A stretch of DNA of 60,846 bases, taken from positions 1 through 60,846 of the forward strand of contig JAGCFO010000042.1 in the NCBI GenBank assembly GCA_017650105.1. Direction: 5' to 3'. Made by a program: the position numbers and the translations under genes. The notes below the pieces were generated by a model. That model saw nothing but the letters and a program-made list of their open reading frames with translations. It made no database searches and was not told the origin of the DNA. Positions within the stretch are counted from its first letter, which is position 1; every line of letters begins with the position of its first letter. The DNA is from Bacteroidaceae bacterium (GTDB lineage: Bacteria; Bacteroidota; Bacteroidia; Bacteroidales; Bacteroidaceae). Positions 10,001 to 17,713 of this stretch are shown one piece after another.

Positions 10001-11363
10001 TGTCGCTGCTGTCGCAGAGGACGATGATGTCATCGCGCAGCCCATACCACCGACGGCCTTTCCTGTCAATAAGCTGCGAGCGCACCTCATGCCCCGGGAA
10101 ACGATTATCGGCGTGGAAGGGAGTGTTGTGAAGGGTAAGCATATCGATGCTCCGATCACTTTGATACCAAACATTACCTTGGCGGTCTATAAGCAATGAG
10201 GATGTATTGATTGCGAAATCTTCCTGCGCAAGAGGACGATTGAACGTTTCAGTACGAGGATTATAATAACGAATGTTGCTGTTGTGATAGGGGAGGAACC
10301 ACATACGTCCGTCACCGTCTTCAAAAAAACGAATGTGTGTATCTTGCTCCGTAGGGCCTTCAGAAAACGGAACACACCGACTTTCTGCATGCAGGAAGTC
10401 ATCGTTGCTCGTGAGACGGACTATGTTATAATGTTCGTCTTGGCCCCAAAGAATGCCGTGACTGTCAACGGTGGCATTCAGTATAATATCGCTACTGACA
10501 AGGGTGGTTTCTCGGGAACGGATGGAGGTACGGAAGAGTCCTTTGTTTGTGGAGGCAAGTAGAAGAGAGTCACCTATCAACTGAAAACTGCTTACTCTAC
10601 AGTTTTCGGGAGCCATATCGATAAAAGAGAGGGTTCCTCCTGTGTAGTTTGCAATCTGTCGTCCATTATTAGATACGAACCAAGGGGAATCGTCAGCCAC
10701 TGCCATGTGACGGAAGACGACCTTGCTGATGGGAGCATTATCTCCGTATCGATATGTTCCTAACGAATGAAGAATCCACTCGTTTCCTTGCCGGTCTGAC
10801 GCGACACCATAGACCTCCGACGATGGGCTAGGCTCAACATTGTAATGCACCAATTGACTGTTGGATGCAAGATTGTTGTCGTCAAGACGAAAAAGGAAGC
10901 CATCTTCACTCAACATCCAAGTGACACCTTTTGCGAGTGTCCAAACTCTATTGACGTGAACACGATGGCCTGCTAAACTGTCGATAATCTGCTGAACGTC
11001 TGAGAAGACTTCTTCTTTTTTGTCGAAAAGATAAATGTTCGTCACAGTGCTACACCAAATATTACCGCAGCTATTCTCCCACATGTTATTGAATCGGTTG
11101 GTAGTCAACACGGAGTTCTTCCCAGAGCGAGACTTGTACTTCGTCCACCGATAGCCATCATAGCGGTTGATGCCATTGAAAGAGCTTACCCAGATGTATC
11201 CCTCAGAGTCCTGCATGATGCTTGTGGGACGGCCTTGTATCGACTCGCCGTCGGCTGCAAAGCGCGTCATAGTAACGAACGGCTCTGGCTCTATCGTAGC
11301 AGCCCTTGCTGATAATAGCGTCAGTAGAAGTCCAAGGATGAAAATTGATGTCTCTTTCTTCAT
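7095..11363 (-). CDS. Hybrid two-component system sensor/regulator (HTCS) for the pectin locus
   Basis: Single-protein sensor kinase and DNA-binding regulator of 1,422 residues. After a signal peptide (MKKETSIFILGLLL...) come two-component-type propeller repeats filling about 750 residues, a Y_Y_Y domain, and a transmembrane helix near residue 840. The kinase core follows, with the H-box ISHELRTP (His887) and an ATPase domain (NLLTNAFKYTDDG, GIGLSLVKQF). A receiver has phosphoacceptor Asp1201 in TDIMMPVMDG, and an AraC-type helix-turn-helix lies at the C-terminus (ISEIAYRTGFNDPKYF). It would sense a pectic oligosaccharide in the periplasm and activate the adjacent locus. The start at 11363 is chosen for its signal peptide; the upstream in-frame extension is low-complexity. 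Confidence 0.95.
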   Translation of the reverse strand: MKKETSIFILGLLLTLLSARAATIEPEPFVTMTRFAADGESIQGRPTSIMQDSEGYIWVSSFNGINRYDGYRWTKYKSRSGKNSVLTTNRFNNMWENSCGNIWCSTVTNIYLFDKKEEVFSDVQQIIDSLAGHRVHVNRVWTLAKGVTWMLSEDGFLFRLDDNNLASNSQLVHYNVEPSPSSEVYGVASDRQGNEWILHSLGTYRYGDNAPISKVVFRHMAVADDSPWFVSNNGRQIANYTGGTLSFIDMAPENCRVSSFQLIGDSLLLASTNKGLFRTSIRSRETTLVSSDIILNATVDSHGILWGQDEHYNIVRLTSNDDFLHAESRCVPFSEGPTEQDTHIRFFEDGDGRMWFLPYHNSNIRYYNPRTETFNRPLAQEDFAINTSSLLIDRQGNVWYQSDRSIDMLTLHNTPFHADNRFPGHEVRSQLIDRKGRRWYGLRDDIIVLCDSSDTELRRFSIEGTMYCMYEQSDGTVWVGSRSDGLYRLSPRGDGNDFDITHYLHDDNDITSLSHNSIYSICEDSRHHIWIGTFGGGLNLWNEGPFVHQQNRLGYNSELPQTIRFICEIKPDVLAVGSREGLYTFNTRFDKPEDIVMFHNAKRSFDDTSISDNDVMSVLMTRDSSLYISTQSGGVCQMVAGNLLSSDIQFKCISKDDGLASDVAYGIVEDLQGFLWVSSERALSRINPDDGAITIYDDSSFPTEVVFSEGVPLRNGSTLFFGTMQGIVSVNPSELRTDVYVPPLVVDSRPASSRDNRSATIHFAALDFRSKKHLMYAYRLDDVDADWTTTADNTVTYVNLPPGHHLFHVRSTNADGQWTPNEQVLPLYIRPRLYERGWGMALIMLAILTLITLAVYQVMRLYRLRHSLTVEQELTDMKLRFFTDISHELRTPLTLVDGPVSEVLDDPTLSDQSRYYLEVVQRNVRRMLNLVNQILDFRKLQNHKMSLLIEPLDVQDTLAHIMQNFDEMALQHHITFTLQAPPDIPVLWADRDKVEKIFFNLLTNAFKYTDDGKAISVVVSRPAADSLAIAVSDEGIGIRRDDIPKLFSRFETVVNDNYSKPSSGIGLSLVKQFTELHHATIGVDSKVGQGSTFTVTFPLGCNHFAADSYVEFLAADTADSSSTVSEPISDDQEAPNPLSQESINNPVEDDRPKILIVEDNDELRDFMYHILADTCQVTLAVNGDDGLRKGREVWPDLIITDIMMPVMDGFEMVRHIKEDSDIYAVPIIVLTAKGTLDDRIHGVEMGVDDYVLKPFSASYLKARVIALLEQRRRLHQRFMQMLTAGDKPLARRCLEPDMPVITPADELFVQEVMAFMERNMDNAELTIDQFASAVNLGRTVFYNKLKATVGLTPVDFVQEMRIKRAVQLMATGNFSISEIAYRTGFNDPKYFSRCFKKHLGETPTDYQRKLLVGEKPTSESPD

Positions 11364-11531
11364 GGCGATGCAATTTGGTACAAAAATAATCATTTTTCCG
11401 AATACTTCCAAGAAATGAAAGAATCCTTCTGAAAAGGAACACATTCTTTTCGCAAAATCCTATTACTATTAGTGAATTCTTTCAATCTTTCTGCAAAGAA
11501 AAGTGTTTTTCTGCAATGGAACAGATTTTTC

Positions 11532-11574
11532 AAAAAAAAGAGGGAGAGAATTCAGTTTCCCGACTCTCCCCCTC
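11532..11574 (-). terminator. Intrinsic terminator after the minus-strand pectinesterase
   Basis: On the minus strand a stem of GAGGGGGAGAG paired with CTCTCCCTC (plus-strand arms 11564-11574 and 11540-11548) is followed directly by eight T (11539 down to 11532). It sits 77 bp after the pectinesterase stop and separates that gene from the hybrid regulator. The whole spacer 11364-11650 contains no gene. The part between 11400 and 11530 has a weak 20-bp rhythm of TTTCTGCAA-like words. Confidence 0.8.
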
Positions 11575-11650
11575 TACCAAACAAGTATGTTAACCATTTA
11601 CTACATAATCCGAAAAGGAATGGTTTGTGCCGGATAGAGCATTAACAGAA

Positions 11651-13456
11651 CTACCTAAACTTGAAGACTCGCGTTGCGGAATCGGAAACGATGCGTGCGA
11701 TGCCTATAGTGCCGCTGGTAATATATGTGTGCTCTCCTGGGTTGATTGAACGACGTGAGAGGAGCACTCCTGCAGCAGAATAAAGTTCAAGCGTGGCTAT
11801 TCCCGAAAAGCCAGTCGCCACAAGCTGGCCTTCCTTAAAAGACACTTCGATGTTGTTCTCAGCCCTAAACGAGCCTACGGAAGAAGCATCGCCATAGGTA
11901 GGCGCTGCAGACTTAAAGCCTAACGTTCCGTACTGATTGACACAACGCACGGTGTACTCCGAAGCATCGCCCTCAAAGGTATAATGCGTCTCGGTTGTAA
12001 AAGTGAGGAATTTCCCATTTCGTAGTATCTCGTAACAGATGGCTGCCTTTTCAGGAGTCCAAGAAAGAACGTTGTCCTTATAGAAAACCGATGGGGCACC
12101 AAGTTCGTTGACAATATTATCAGGTCTCCAGCTGTCTTTACCGCTCAGGACCGTGCGCACCGTTAGTGCATCAGCCTCCTCTTTGGTAAGAAGATGTTTG
12201 GCAATGCACGTCTCCTCGGGGTTCTGTTCGGTTCCTCCTCTCCAGTACCAGTTGTTTCTTCTGCTCAAGTCAACAGGTCTCCCCAGATAGTTCATCGTAT
12301 TATATTCGGCAAAGACGGCAGGAAGTCCGCCCATATGGTTAGTCCATCCTGCATCGCTCATGAAAATGTCTTTCGAGAGAGTGGTGTTTATCATCGAGCA
12401 GCGCGGGAAGTTGTGCCAAGGACGTCCCCAGCTGTTGTTTGTACGCTGCACGCCGGGTTTGCTCGAAACAACGTTACAGTCGCGGAACACGTAGCCGTAC
12501 TTCACTCCTGCCCCGTGACTGGGAGCTGTGAGAACGGAGCCATTTCGGCAGAAGCCTATCGTGCAGCTGTCGAAAACGGCATCGCCCGAACAATATATGA
12601 AGTCGACGGCTCCCTCAATGTAGCATCGCTTTGCATAGTGGCGATGCTCATCGGAGCCTGTCTGCCAAGTATCCTGATAGCTCAGCAACCGGCTGTTGAA
12701 AATGCAGAACCTGTCAGCATAGGAGCCCAGCGCAAGGGCCTGAGGGCCAGCCTGGTTGACATAACCCCACGAGTCGATGAGACTGATGTTGTGGACATAA
12801 GTGTTGGGCGCCTGCGTGCAGAAGACAGGTCCTCTTCCTTCGGCATCTTTGAAGTTCGACTGGTCTCTCTCGTGCCCGGCATTGGAGGTAATAGAGAATT
12901 GGACAATCGTTTTCTCCGGGTCTTCGCCCACAATCGAGATGTACGGCTGATTGTTAGCGATACGGATAAGCTCCACGTATTCACCGTTTTTCACAAAGAT
13001 GAGCCAAGGCTGCGTGCGATTGGCTGGCGCAGCCTTCACGGCAGCCCGAAGGCTGGTATAGTCGCCCGAGCCGTCGGCTGCGACGATAGCGTCGAAAACT
13101 CGCATCTTAGGTCCTGCGGTAGAGAACGAGACAGTACAGCCTTTGAGCGGCGTGCCGTCGGTCTGCGATACGAAAGCGCCGTCGCGAACGACAAGCGAAT
13201 AGTCGGTAGCGTACTGAAGTTCCCCTGGGCGGAAGATTGCCAGCGTGTTAGCTACGGTTGCAGGCGTGATGTATTCTCCGTTGAGGAAGCAACTGTCGGC
13301 ACCCACTTTCATCGGGATATCGCTCTCGACAACTATCTGAGCGTTGATTGGAAGGTCAGTCTGCCCGTTTGCAGGCATCTTGGGTACGACGGCCTGCGCG
13401 AATGCTGCGGCATAGCCCGCGATGCAGAGTGAGAGGAAGAAAACGATTCGTTTCAT
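11651..13456 (-). CDS. Pectinesterase (CE8), secreted
   Basis: Removes methyl esters from homogalacturonan. The 601-residue protein has a signal peptide ending AAAFA, then an N-terminal Ig-like domain (about residues 25-115). The CE8 beta-helix follows, with the catalytic segments LSYQDTWQ (Gln261, Asp262) and IEGAVDFIYCSGD (Asp285), and WGRPW. The C-terminus resembles a sorting or cell-attachment tail. It is preceded by a promoter with the locus-specific A6T...ACC element and followed by a strong terminator, so it is probably monocistronic. It is a paralogue of the pectinesterase at 35543. Confidence 0.93.
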   Translation of the reverse strand: MKRIVFFLSLCIAGYAAAFAQAVVPKMPANGQTDLPINAQIVVESDIPMKVGADSCFLNGEYITPATVANTLAIFRPGELQYATDYSLVVRDGAFVSQTDGTPLKGCTVSFSTAGPKMRVFDAIVAADGSGDYTSLRAAVKAAPANRTQPWLIFVKNGEYVELIRIANNQPYISIVGEDPEKTIVQFSITSNAGHERDQSNFKDAEGRGPVFCTQAPNTYVHNISLIDSWGYVNQAGPQALALGSYADRFCIFNSRLLSYQDTWQTGSDEHRHYAKRCYIEGAVDFIYCSGDAVFDSCTIGFCRNGSVLTAPSHGAGVKYGYVFRDCNVVSSKPGVQRTNNSWGRPWHNFPRCSMINTTLSKDIFMSDAGWTNHMGGLPAVFAEYNTMNYLGRPVDLSRRNNWYWRGGTEQNPEETCIAKHLLTKEEADALTVRTVLSGKDSWRPDNIVNELGAPSVFYKDNVLSWTPEKAAICYEILRNGKFLTFTTETHYTFEGDASEYTVRCVNQYGTLGFKSAAPTYGDASSVGSFRAENNIEVSFKEGQLVATGFSGIATLELYSAAGVLLSRRSINPGEHTYITSGTIGIARIVSDSATRVFKFR

Positions 13457-13482
13457 GCTGATGTGATTGGTTTTTTACGTTA

Positions 13483-13522
13483 CAAAGATACGCACAGGAT
13501 TCCAAACGGAGGTGGATTTTTT
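13483..13522 (-). promoter_or_regulatory. Pectinesterase promoter with putative HTCS operator
   Basis: On the minus strand AAAAAATCCACCTCCGT (A-run from 13522; ACC ends at 13511) is separated by exactly 20 bp from the -7 box TATCTTTG (13490-13483). Two other promoters of the pectin locus have the same element at the same spacing. A weaker half (AAAAACCCCC) lies about 21 bp further upstream, giving a direct-repeat arrangement typical of AraC-type binding. Binding by the hybrid regulator is inferred. Confidence 0.65.
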
Positions 13523-13578
13523 ATCTATATTGGGGGTTTTTATTCCGTCGGAGATAAATTCTAAGGAAAAAGGAATTA

Positions 13579-13648
13579 TGAAGAAGGGAAAAATTTTTTT
13601 GAAGAAGGAAGCGCGCGATATGAAGAAGGGAAAATATTTTTTGTAGAA
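13579..13648. repeat. 21-bp phased intergenic array B (core TGAAGAA)
   Basis: TGAAGAA occurs at 13579, 13600 and 13621, with a variant TGTAGAA at 13642, an exact 21-bp period. The 14-nt spacers are an A-run followed by a T-run, a CGCGCG block, and a second A/T block, the same classes as in array A. The array lies between the beta-helix protein gene and the pectinesterase promoter, both on the minus strand. Confidence 0.85.
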
Positions 13649-13690
13649 AGAAAAATGAACCCTTCTTCCGCGTTGCAGTTTTTATTGGAA

Positions 13691-13725
13691 ACAGCGCGAA
13701 GGAGTCGGTTGCTCCTCCGCGCTGT
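13691..13725 (-). terminator. Terminator hairpin after the beta-helix protein gene
   Basis: Arms ACAGCGCGAAGGAG (13691-13704) and CTCCTCCGCGCTGT (13712-13725) form a long GC-rich stem with a 7-nt loop. It lies 23 bp past the stop of the minus-strand gene. The T-tract on the minus strand is short (TTT), while five T follow on the plus strand, so efficiency is uncertain. Confidence 0.65.
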
Positions 13726-13747
13726 TTTTACTGGAACGTGAGCCTGC

Positions 13748-15997
13748 TTATCGGAGCAGCACTTTCTTTCCGTTCTTGATGTAGATTCCCTTCTGAGGTT
13801 CTGCTACGCGACGTCCCTGGAGGTCGAAGTAGATAGTCTCCGTCTCGGGAGTCTCAATAACGTCAACGCCAGTCTTGATTTCCGGATCAACGGTAGCAAC
13901 TAGGAAGATGTTTGAAACGTATACGCCGTAAACGTCGAAGATGCGGTTTGCATCGTATCCGCTTGTTACGTCAGGAATCAGACGAACGTAAACCATTTCT
14001 TTCTTAGCCGTGTTGGGCAGCGTGCAGGCAAAGTCTTGCCAGCCGCCTGTGGTTGAGACGGTGTCGACAGTCTCCCACGACAGTTTGTTGTAGCTGTACT
14101 GTACGTAGTAGTCATAGTGGCCCATGTAGGTACGCTTGATGCTGAAGTTGAAGACGATGTCGCTCGTGTAGTTGACTGTCGAAACAGCTGTCTGCCAGTA
14201 GAAGCCCTGGTTGGTATAGTACTTGGTGCTGTCTTTCTTCGAAGGATCGTTAGGATCGGGATACTCGGTACCGTCACCGCTATCGGTGCAGCGCAGCCAG
14301 GTGACGGCAGCAGGATAGGTGTCGGTACGGTTCCACCAGCCATGACTCCAAGGAGCATCGGGATAGAGGGTGTAGTAGAGGTCAAGCTGCGGAACGTATT
14401 CCTTATCGGAATAGAACTCGCTGAGCCAGTCGGCAGGACGATTCTGAGATGCGCCACCGCTCACACCGCTACCGGGAGTGTCGCAGAAGTCCCATCCGCA
14501 GATGTAGTCAAGCAGAGCGAAGTCGAGATAGATGTCGTAGTCTTTGTTCATCGTGACGGTGAACTCGTTGCCATAGAAGAACTCCGACATGTCGGTGGTG
14601 TATCCATAGAGGAACTCGGTGACGAGGTTGGTGTTGACGGTGACAACTACTTCGCTTCCCTCGGTGTACTTGCCGTCCATGCCCTTGTCAGAGAGCGTAT
14701 AGGTGCCGCCTGTGGCGCAAGTGATGTTGAGCGTATACATAGTGAGCTCGCCGAAGACGGCATAAACGGTGGTGTTGCCATTCATGGTGAAGGTATAGCT
14801 CTGCTCTTCGCTGACAGTCTGGCCTGCTGCATCTACCCACTTCACGAACTTGTATCCATAGTTGGCAGTTGCAACAAGTGTAACGCTTGTTCCTTCGGGG
14901 ATGTTGCCAGCAGGACCGCTGACACTACCCATCTCCTCTTGTCCTTCGCTGACACCCTGAACGAGGGCATACATAGAACCGGAAACCTCTTTCAGCCATT
15001 CGCTGTCACCAAGAACACCGGCGTCGGTAGCCTTGCCCTCAAGTGCGGTGTAGCCTTTGTAAACCGTGAAGTCAGCATTGGCAGCGTCTGCCCAGATGCC
15101 TGCAACAGAAGCGTAGCCAAGGTCTTCGAGAGTATAGTTGTTTTCAACGCTAGCATCCATGATGTCTTCGTTTACATCAGGAATCTGCCAGCCGACAAGG
15201 AGGTTGTTCTTGACGGTAACATCCCAATAGCCGCCGCTGATATTCCAAAGCTTACCGGCGCTCTTGCCTTCGGGGCAGACAATCAGGTTGTCGGTGAAGA
15301 CAAGCACACACTCTTCGCCGTTGAACTTGTTAGTGGGGTTGCAGATAGTGCGGTTAGCATCGCGGCAGCCGCTGTACATAGTGTTCTTCGTGAAGATGAA
15401 TTCGTGGCTCTTGCCGTCGTAGCTGCCAGTAGGATTGTAGAAGCACTCCATTCCGTCGTTTCCGAAAAGCGTGCTCTCGTTGATAACCCATTTATAAATA
15501 GGTGTACTGTGCCAAGACATGTTCCAGTTACCCGTGTTAAGGTTGCGGAGCACGCAGTTGTCGAACTCTACCAACTCAACAGCTGAGTTATTGGCATCGC
15601 CTCCGAGGTAGAAAGTACAACGGCTAACGTTCTCAAGCACTGCATTCTTGAACTTGATAACCTTGATGTGTCCCGTGGGAGCAAAGTTAAACAGGTAAGA
15701 AGCACCGTTTCCGACGATAACGTTCTCGAGGATGATACCGGAACCGTCGCCGACGCCGTCACCTCTGAATTCACCGTTCAGATACACTTCGCAGGTGTCG
15801 GGAGCCATAATGGTGATGGTCTTGCCTGCGGGGAAGCTCTGGTTAGAATACTCACCGCTGTAGAGCAACAGGGTGTCACCATCGACTGTGCTACCATAGG
15901 CAGCAGCATAGTCCTGAGGATTCTCTACGACAATTACATTGGCCGAGGCAAACATTGCCACGAACAATGAGCATACAAAAAGCGTAAATTTCTTCAT
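13748..15997 (-). CDS. Secreted beta-helix protein with InlB-type repeats and C-terminal tail
   Basis: A 749-residue exported protein. The start at 15997 is chosen because a signal peptide (MKKFTLFVCSLFVAMFASA) begins there; the longer in-frame start at 16075 lacks one. Residues 25-340 read as short repeating beta-strands rich in Asn and Val, like the lyase-fold proteins often found with pectin loci. About residues 355-500 contain InlB-type B-repeats (GYKFVKWVDA, NTTVYAVFGE). A beta-sandwich follows, and a final GRRVAEP/GIYIKNGKK tail probably serves secretion or anchoring. No catalytic residues could be identified. It may be a pectin lyase or a pectin-binding protein; the promoter links it to the hybrid regulator. 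Confidence 0.75.
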   Translation of the reverse strand: MKKFTLFVCSLFVAMFASANVIVVENPQDYAAAYGSTVDGDTLLLYSGEYSNQSFPAGKTITIMAPDTCEVYLNGEFRGDGVGDGSGIILENVIVGNGASYLFNFAPTGHIKVIKFKNAVLENVSRCTFYLGGDANNSAVELVEFDNCVLRNLNTGNWNMSWHSTPIYKWVINESTLFGNDGMECFYNPTGSYDGKSHEFIFTKNTMYSGCRDANRTICNPTNKFNGEECVLVFTDNLIVCPEGKSAGKLWNISGGYWDVTVKNNLLVGWQIPDVNEDIMDASVENNYTLEDLGYASVAGIWADAANADFTVYKGYTALEGKATDAGVLGDSEWLKEVSGSMYALVQGVSEGQEEMGSVSGPAGNIPEGTSVTLVATANYGYKFVKWVDAAGQTVSEEQSYTFTMNGNTTVYAVFGELTMYTLNITCATGGTYTLSDKGMDGKYTEGSEVVVTVNTNLVTEFLYGYTTDMSEFFYGNEFTVTMNKDYDIYLDFALLDYICGWDFCDTPGSGVSGGASQNRPADWLSEFYSDKEYVPQLDLYYTLYPDAPWSHGWWNRTDTYPAAVTWLRCTDSGDGTEYPDPNDPSKKDSTKYYTNQGFYWQTAVSTVNYTSDIVFNFSIKRTYMGHYDYYVQYSYNKLSWETVDTVSTTGGWQDFACTLPNTAKKEMVYVRLIPDVTSGYDANRIFDVYGVYVSNIFLVATVDPEIKTGVDVIETPETETIYFDLQGRRVAEPQKGIYIKNGKKVLLR

Positions 15998-16038
15998 GAT
16001 TTTAATTTTATAAGTTAAACATACATTTTTCAACGCTG

Positions 16039-16080
16039 CAAATTTAGGGAGTTCTATCCCAATGAAGGTGGACATTTTTT
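16039..16080 (-). promoter_or_regulatory. Promoter of the beta-helix protein gene with putative HTCS operator
   Basis: On the minus strand AAAAAATGTCCACCTTCAT (from 16080, ACC ending at 16067) is followed after exactly 20 bp by the -7 box TAAATTTG (16046-16039). A second copy (AAAAAATCAACCC) lies upstream with its ACC 21 bp away, giving a direct repeat. It shares the intergenic region with the divergent polygalacturonase promoter. Confidence 0.65.
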
Positions 16081-16163
16081 CTACAAGGGTTGATTTTTTG
16101 ACGAAAATGCATTTTTTCAGCTACCACATGAGGACAAATTGTCGAAAACTCCTCTTATTATAA

Positions 16164-16204
16164 AAAAAAATGCACCTCCGTGTGCACACGAAGGTTTATC
16201 TTTG
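16164..16204 (+). promoter_or_regulatory. Promoter of the plus-strand pectin operon with putative HTCS operator
   Basis: AAAAAATGCACCTCCGT (ACC at 16174-16176) is followed after exactly 20 bp by the -7 box TATCTTTG (16197-16204). It lies 27 bp before the polygalacturonase ATG. This is the only clear promoter found upstream of the long run of pectin genes up to 37351. The second half-site is not obvious here. Confidence 0.65.
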
Positions 16205-16231
16205 CTACCGAAAAAGGAAACAAACAGAATC

Positions 16232-17695
16232 ATGCTGAAGTATCTGAAAAAACAATGCCGGTTTGCCTATTTGCTTTGTGCGATAGGTTGCGCTTTGTTG
16301 TCGGTTTCGTGCAGCGACTCCGAAGGGCTATCCTCCCGCAACTACTCCCGTTACTTCAAGGCTCTCCCTTTTGAGATGAAGCCAACGGAAATGCCTACGA
16401 TTCCTGACTTCACTATCGAAGCACTCGCCTCTGACAGCGCTTTTATTCAGCAGGCAATAGACTCTGCCAGCGCAATGGGAGGAGGAACGGTGATAGTTCC
16501 AGCCGGCTCATGGGTAAGTGCTCCCATCGAACTGAAGAGTAATGTTGAGCTGCGTCTGAGCAAAGGAGCCATTGTGTCTTTTTCGACTGATCCCGCTTAC
16601 TACGAAGTGAAAGAAAGTTGGTACGAAGGGCAGAAGCGCGAGAAGGCCGTGTCGCCTATCAGCGCTACCAATGCCGAAAACATTGCCATCACTGGCGAAG
16701 GAATCTTTGACGGAAATGGCGAGGCTTGGCGCCCAGTGAAGCAGATGGGCGTAAGTCCCTCACTTTGGCGTAACTTCATCCGCAAGGGGGGATTCCTGAG
16801 CGAGGACGAGAAAACGTGGAGTCCTTTGGAAAACAGCCAGCTGCGCCCGGTAATGGTTGACCTGGAGGGTTGCAAGAAAGTATTGTTGAAGGGAGTCACC
16901 TTCCGCAACAGCCCTGCATGGTGCCTGCACCCCGTGCTTTGCCAGAACGTGATCATAGACGGCGTGAAGATGCTGAACGAGTCGTATGCCACCAACGGCG
17001 ACGCCCTCGACATTGAGTCGTGCTGCGACGTGCTGGTTAAAGACTGTCTGCTCGATGCCGGCGATGACGCCATCTGCATCAAGTCAGGAAAAGACGAGGA
17101 AGGACGTCGGCGTGGAGTTCCCACAGAACGAGTCGTCATCGACGGCTGCACCGTCTATAACGGACACGGAGGATTTGTCATCGGCAGTGAGATGAGCGGA
17201 GGAGTGCGTAACGTGATAGTGTCGAACTGCACCTTTACGGGCACCGACAATGGGCTTCGGTTTAAGAGTTGCAGAGGACGAGGAGGAGTTGTCGAGAATA
17301 TCTGGTGCAACAACATTCACATGAACTCCATACGTAGCAAAGCCATTCTTTTTGACCTATATTATTTTACGAAAGGTGAACGGGAGATAAAGCCCGTTGA
17401 TGAAACGACGCCCTCGTTCCATCATATCTATATGGACGGCATCACTTGCTCGTCGGCAGGAAGCGTGGGCATCATGCAAGGACTTCCCGAGATGCCGCTT
17501 CACGACGTGGAACTGAGTAACGTACAAATCAAGGGCGACACTCCCTTTGAAGCTATCGACACGGCTGACATACGCTTCCGCAACGTGCTTTTCATTGCGG
17601 GCGACAGCGTGTGGAGCAGCAACGACTCTTTTATTAAGGCAAATGAGCAGAATCAAAATTATTTGAGTTCAGTCTTAAAGAAGGAAGAAGTGTGA
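16232..17695 (+). CDS. GH28 polygalacturonase-type glycoside hydrolase, lipoprotein
   Basis: Hydrolyses alpha-1,4-galacturonosyl bonds of pectin. The 487-residue protein starts at 16232, downstream of the promoter. It has a lipoprotein signal (LLSVSC, Cys27), so it is membrane anchored. The beta-helix carries the GH28 signatures NGD (Asp257), DAGDDAIC (Asp278/Asp279), GHG (His312) and RFK (Arg343, Lys345). The pectate lyase gene follows after 18 bp, so the two are co-transcribed. Exo or endo mode and the exact pectic substrate cannot be told from sequence; rhamnogalacturonan is also possible within this family. Confidence 0.93.
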   Translation: MLKYLKKQCRFAYLLCAIGCALLSVSCSDSEGLSSRNYSRYFKALPFEMKPTEMPTIPDFTIEALASDSAFIQQAIDSASAMGGGTVIVPAGSWVSAPIELKSNVELRLSKGAIVSFSTDPAYYEVKESWYEGQKREKAVSPISATNAENIAITGEGIFDGNGEAWRPVKQMGVSPSLWRNFIRKGGFLSEDEKTWSPLENSQLRPVMVDLEGCKKVLLKGVTFRNSPAWCLHPVLCQNVIIDGVKMLNESYATNGDALDIESCCDVLVKDCLLDAGDDAICIKSGKDEEGRRRGVPTERVVIDGCTVYNGHGGFVIGSEMSGGVRNVIVSNCTFTGTDNGLRFKSCRGRGGVVENIWCNNIHMNSIRSKAILFDLYYFTKGEREIKPVDETTPSFHHIYMDGITCSSAGSVGIMQGLPEMPLHDVELSNVQIKGDTPFEAIDTADIRFRNVLFIAGDSVWSSNDSFIKANEQNQNYLSSVLKKEEV

Positions 17696-17713
17696 CAAAC
17701 AAAAAAGAATATA

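Noticed and set aside
11400..11530. Sixth 21-bp array upstream of the hybrid regulator (TTTCTGCAA-like words about 20 bp apart)
   Set aside because: Only two copies match well, the phase drifts, and part of the region is explained by the terminator at 11532. Too weak to call.
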